DNA of 42,500 nt from Glandiceps talaboti (lineage: Eukaryota; Hemichordata; Enteropneusta; Spengelidae). Where the stretch lies: the NCBI RefSeq assembly GCF_964340395.1, contig NC_135561.1:21768486-21810985 (forward strand). Reading direction: 5' to 3'. Within the stretch, counting starts at the first letter, position 1. Each line of letters begins with the position of its first letter. The translations under genes were made by a program, and so were the position numbers. Shown here in pieces: positions 1 through 42,500 of the stretch. The notes under the pieces were generated by a model. The model was not told the origin of the DNA and did not search any database. It was given only the letters and a program-made list of their open reading frames with translations.

Positions 1-96
1 GTTGAGTATTAGTTTGTACTTTATTTCTACTTTGTACTTGGTTTACTTTGATCCCTAATATAATAAGGTATCAGTGTTCATTTCTGTATATTATAG

Positions 97-42500
<42,404 letters not shown>

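Overview
This is a eukaryotic, clearly metazoan window. It holds one large multi-exon gene on the + strand that runs off both ends. I can chain 33 coding segments, about 5.65 kb or 1,883 codons (13% of the window), in one reading frame. Every junction is GT-AG and every intron phase agrees. The AT-rich introns, very dense microsatellites, large intronic minisatellites and the style of the protein suggest a marine invertebrate (cephalochordate, hemichordate or lophotrochozoan). I cannot name the species or phylum from sequence alone. There are no bacterial operons, CRISPR arrays or RNA genes.

Protein layout, numbering from the first codon of the first segment: residues 1-46 are SAP-like. Residues 47-117 are a cysteine-rich module with a CLGLDCCAD core. 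Residues 118-445 are a region without strong motifs, partly helical in character. Residues 446-580 are a linker carrying SIGSFPGGSDV. Residues 581-686 end in a PAN/apple-like cysteine module. Residues 687-816 are a connector. From about 817 to the window end there are nine or ten degenerate beta-sandwich (fibronectin III-like) repeats. Each has a W, then a D-x-E-S-G-I-x-x-Y-type motif, then often VGT-x-P-x-x-DD, and ends in a D-T-T-P-P-type hinge. Many N-glycosylation sequons and cysteines suggest a secreted or cell-surface matrix or adhesion protein. The N-terminal signal sequence and C-terminus lie outside the window.

Intron layout: roughly 46% of the window is four minisatellite arrays inside introns. 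They are a 23-bp unit (11817-19039), a 46-bp unit (21285-22955), a 25-bp unit (23782-33073) and a 32-bp unit (39690-40966). A fifth, smaller array has a 39-bp unit (38609-38966). The 23-bp and 25-bp arrays show kilobase-scale block duplications. Other introns hold tetra- and dinucleotide microsatellites, a terminal-inverted-repeat element with a likely tRNA-derived SINE nested in it (3667-4254), a second short inverted-repeat element (20743-21031), a fold-back sequence (8159-8255) and the 3' end of a non-LTR retrotransposon on the - strand (41461-41990).

The most notable points are the uncommon domain mix (SAP-like, Cys module, PAN-like, FN3-like repeats), the in-frame gene skeleton running through the satellite DNA, and the internal duplication history of the arrays. 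I see no convincing new enzymatic or defence system.
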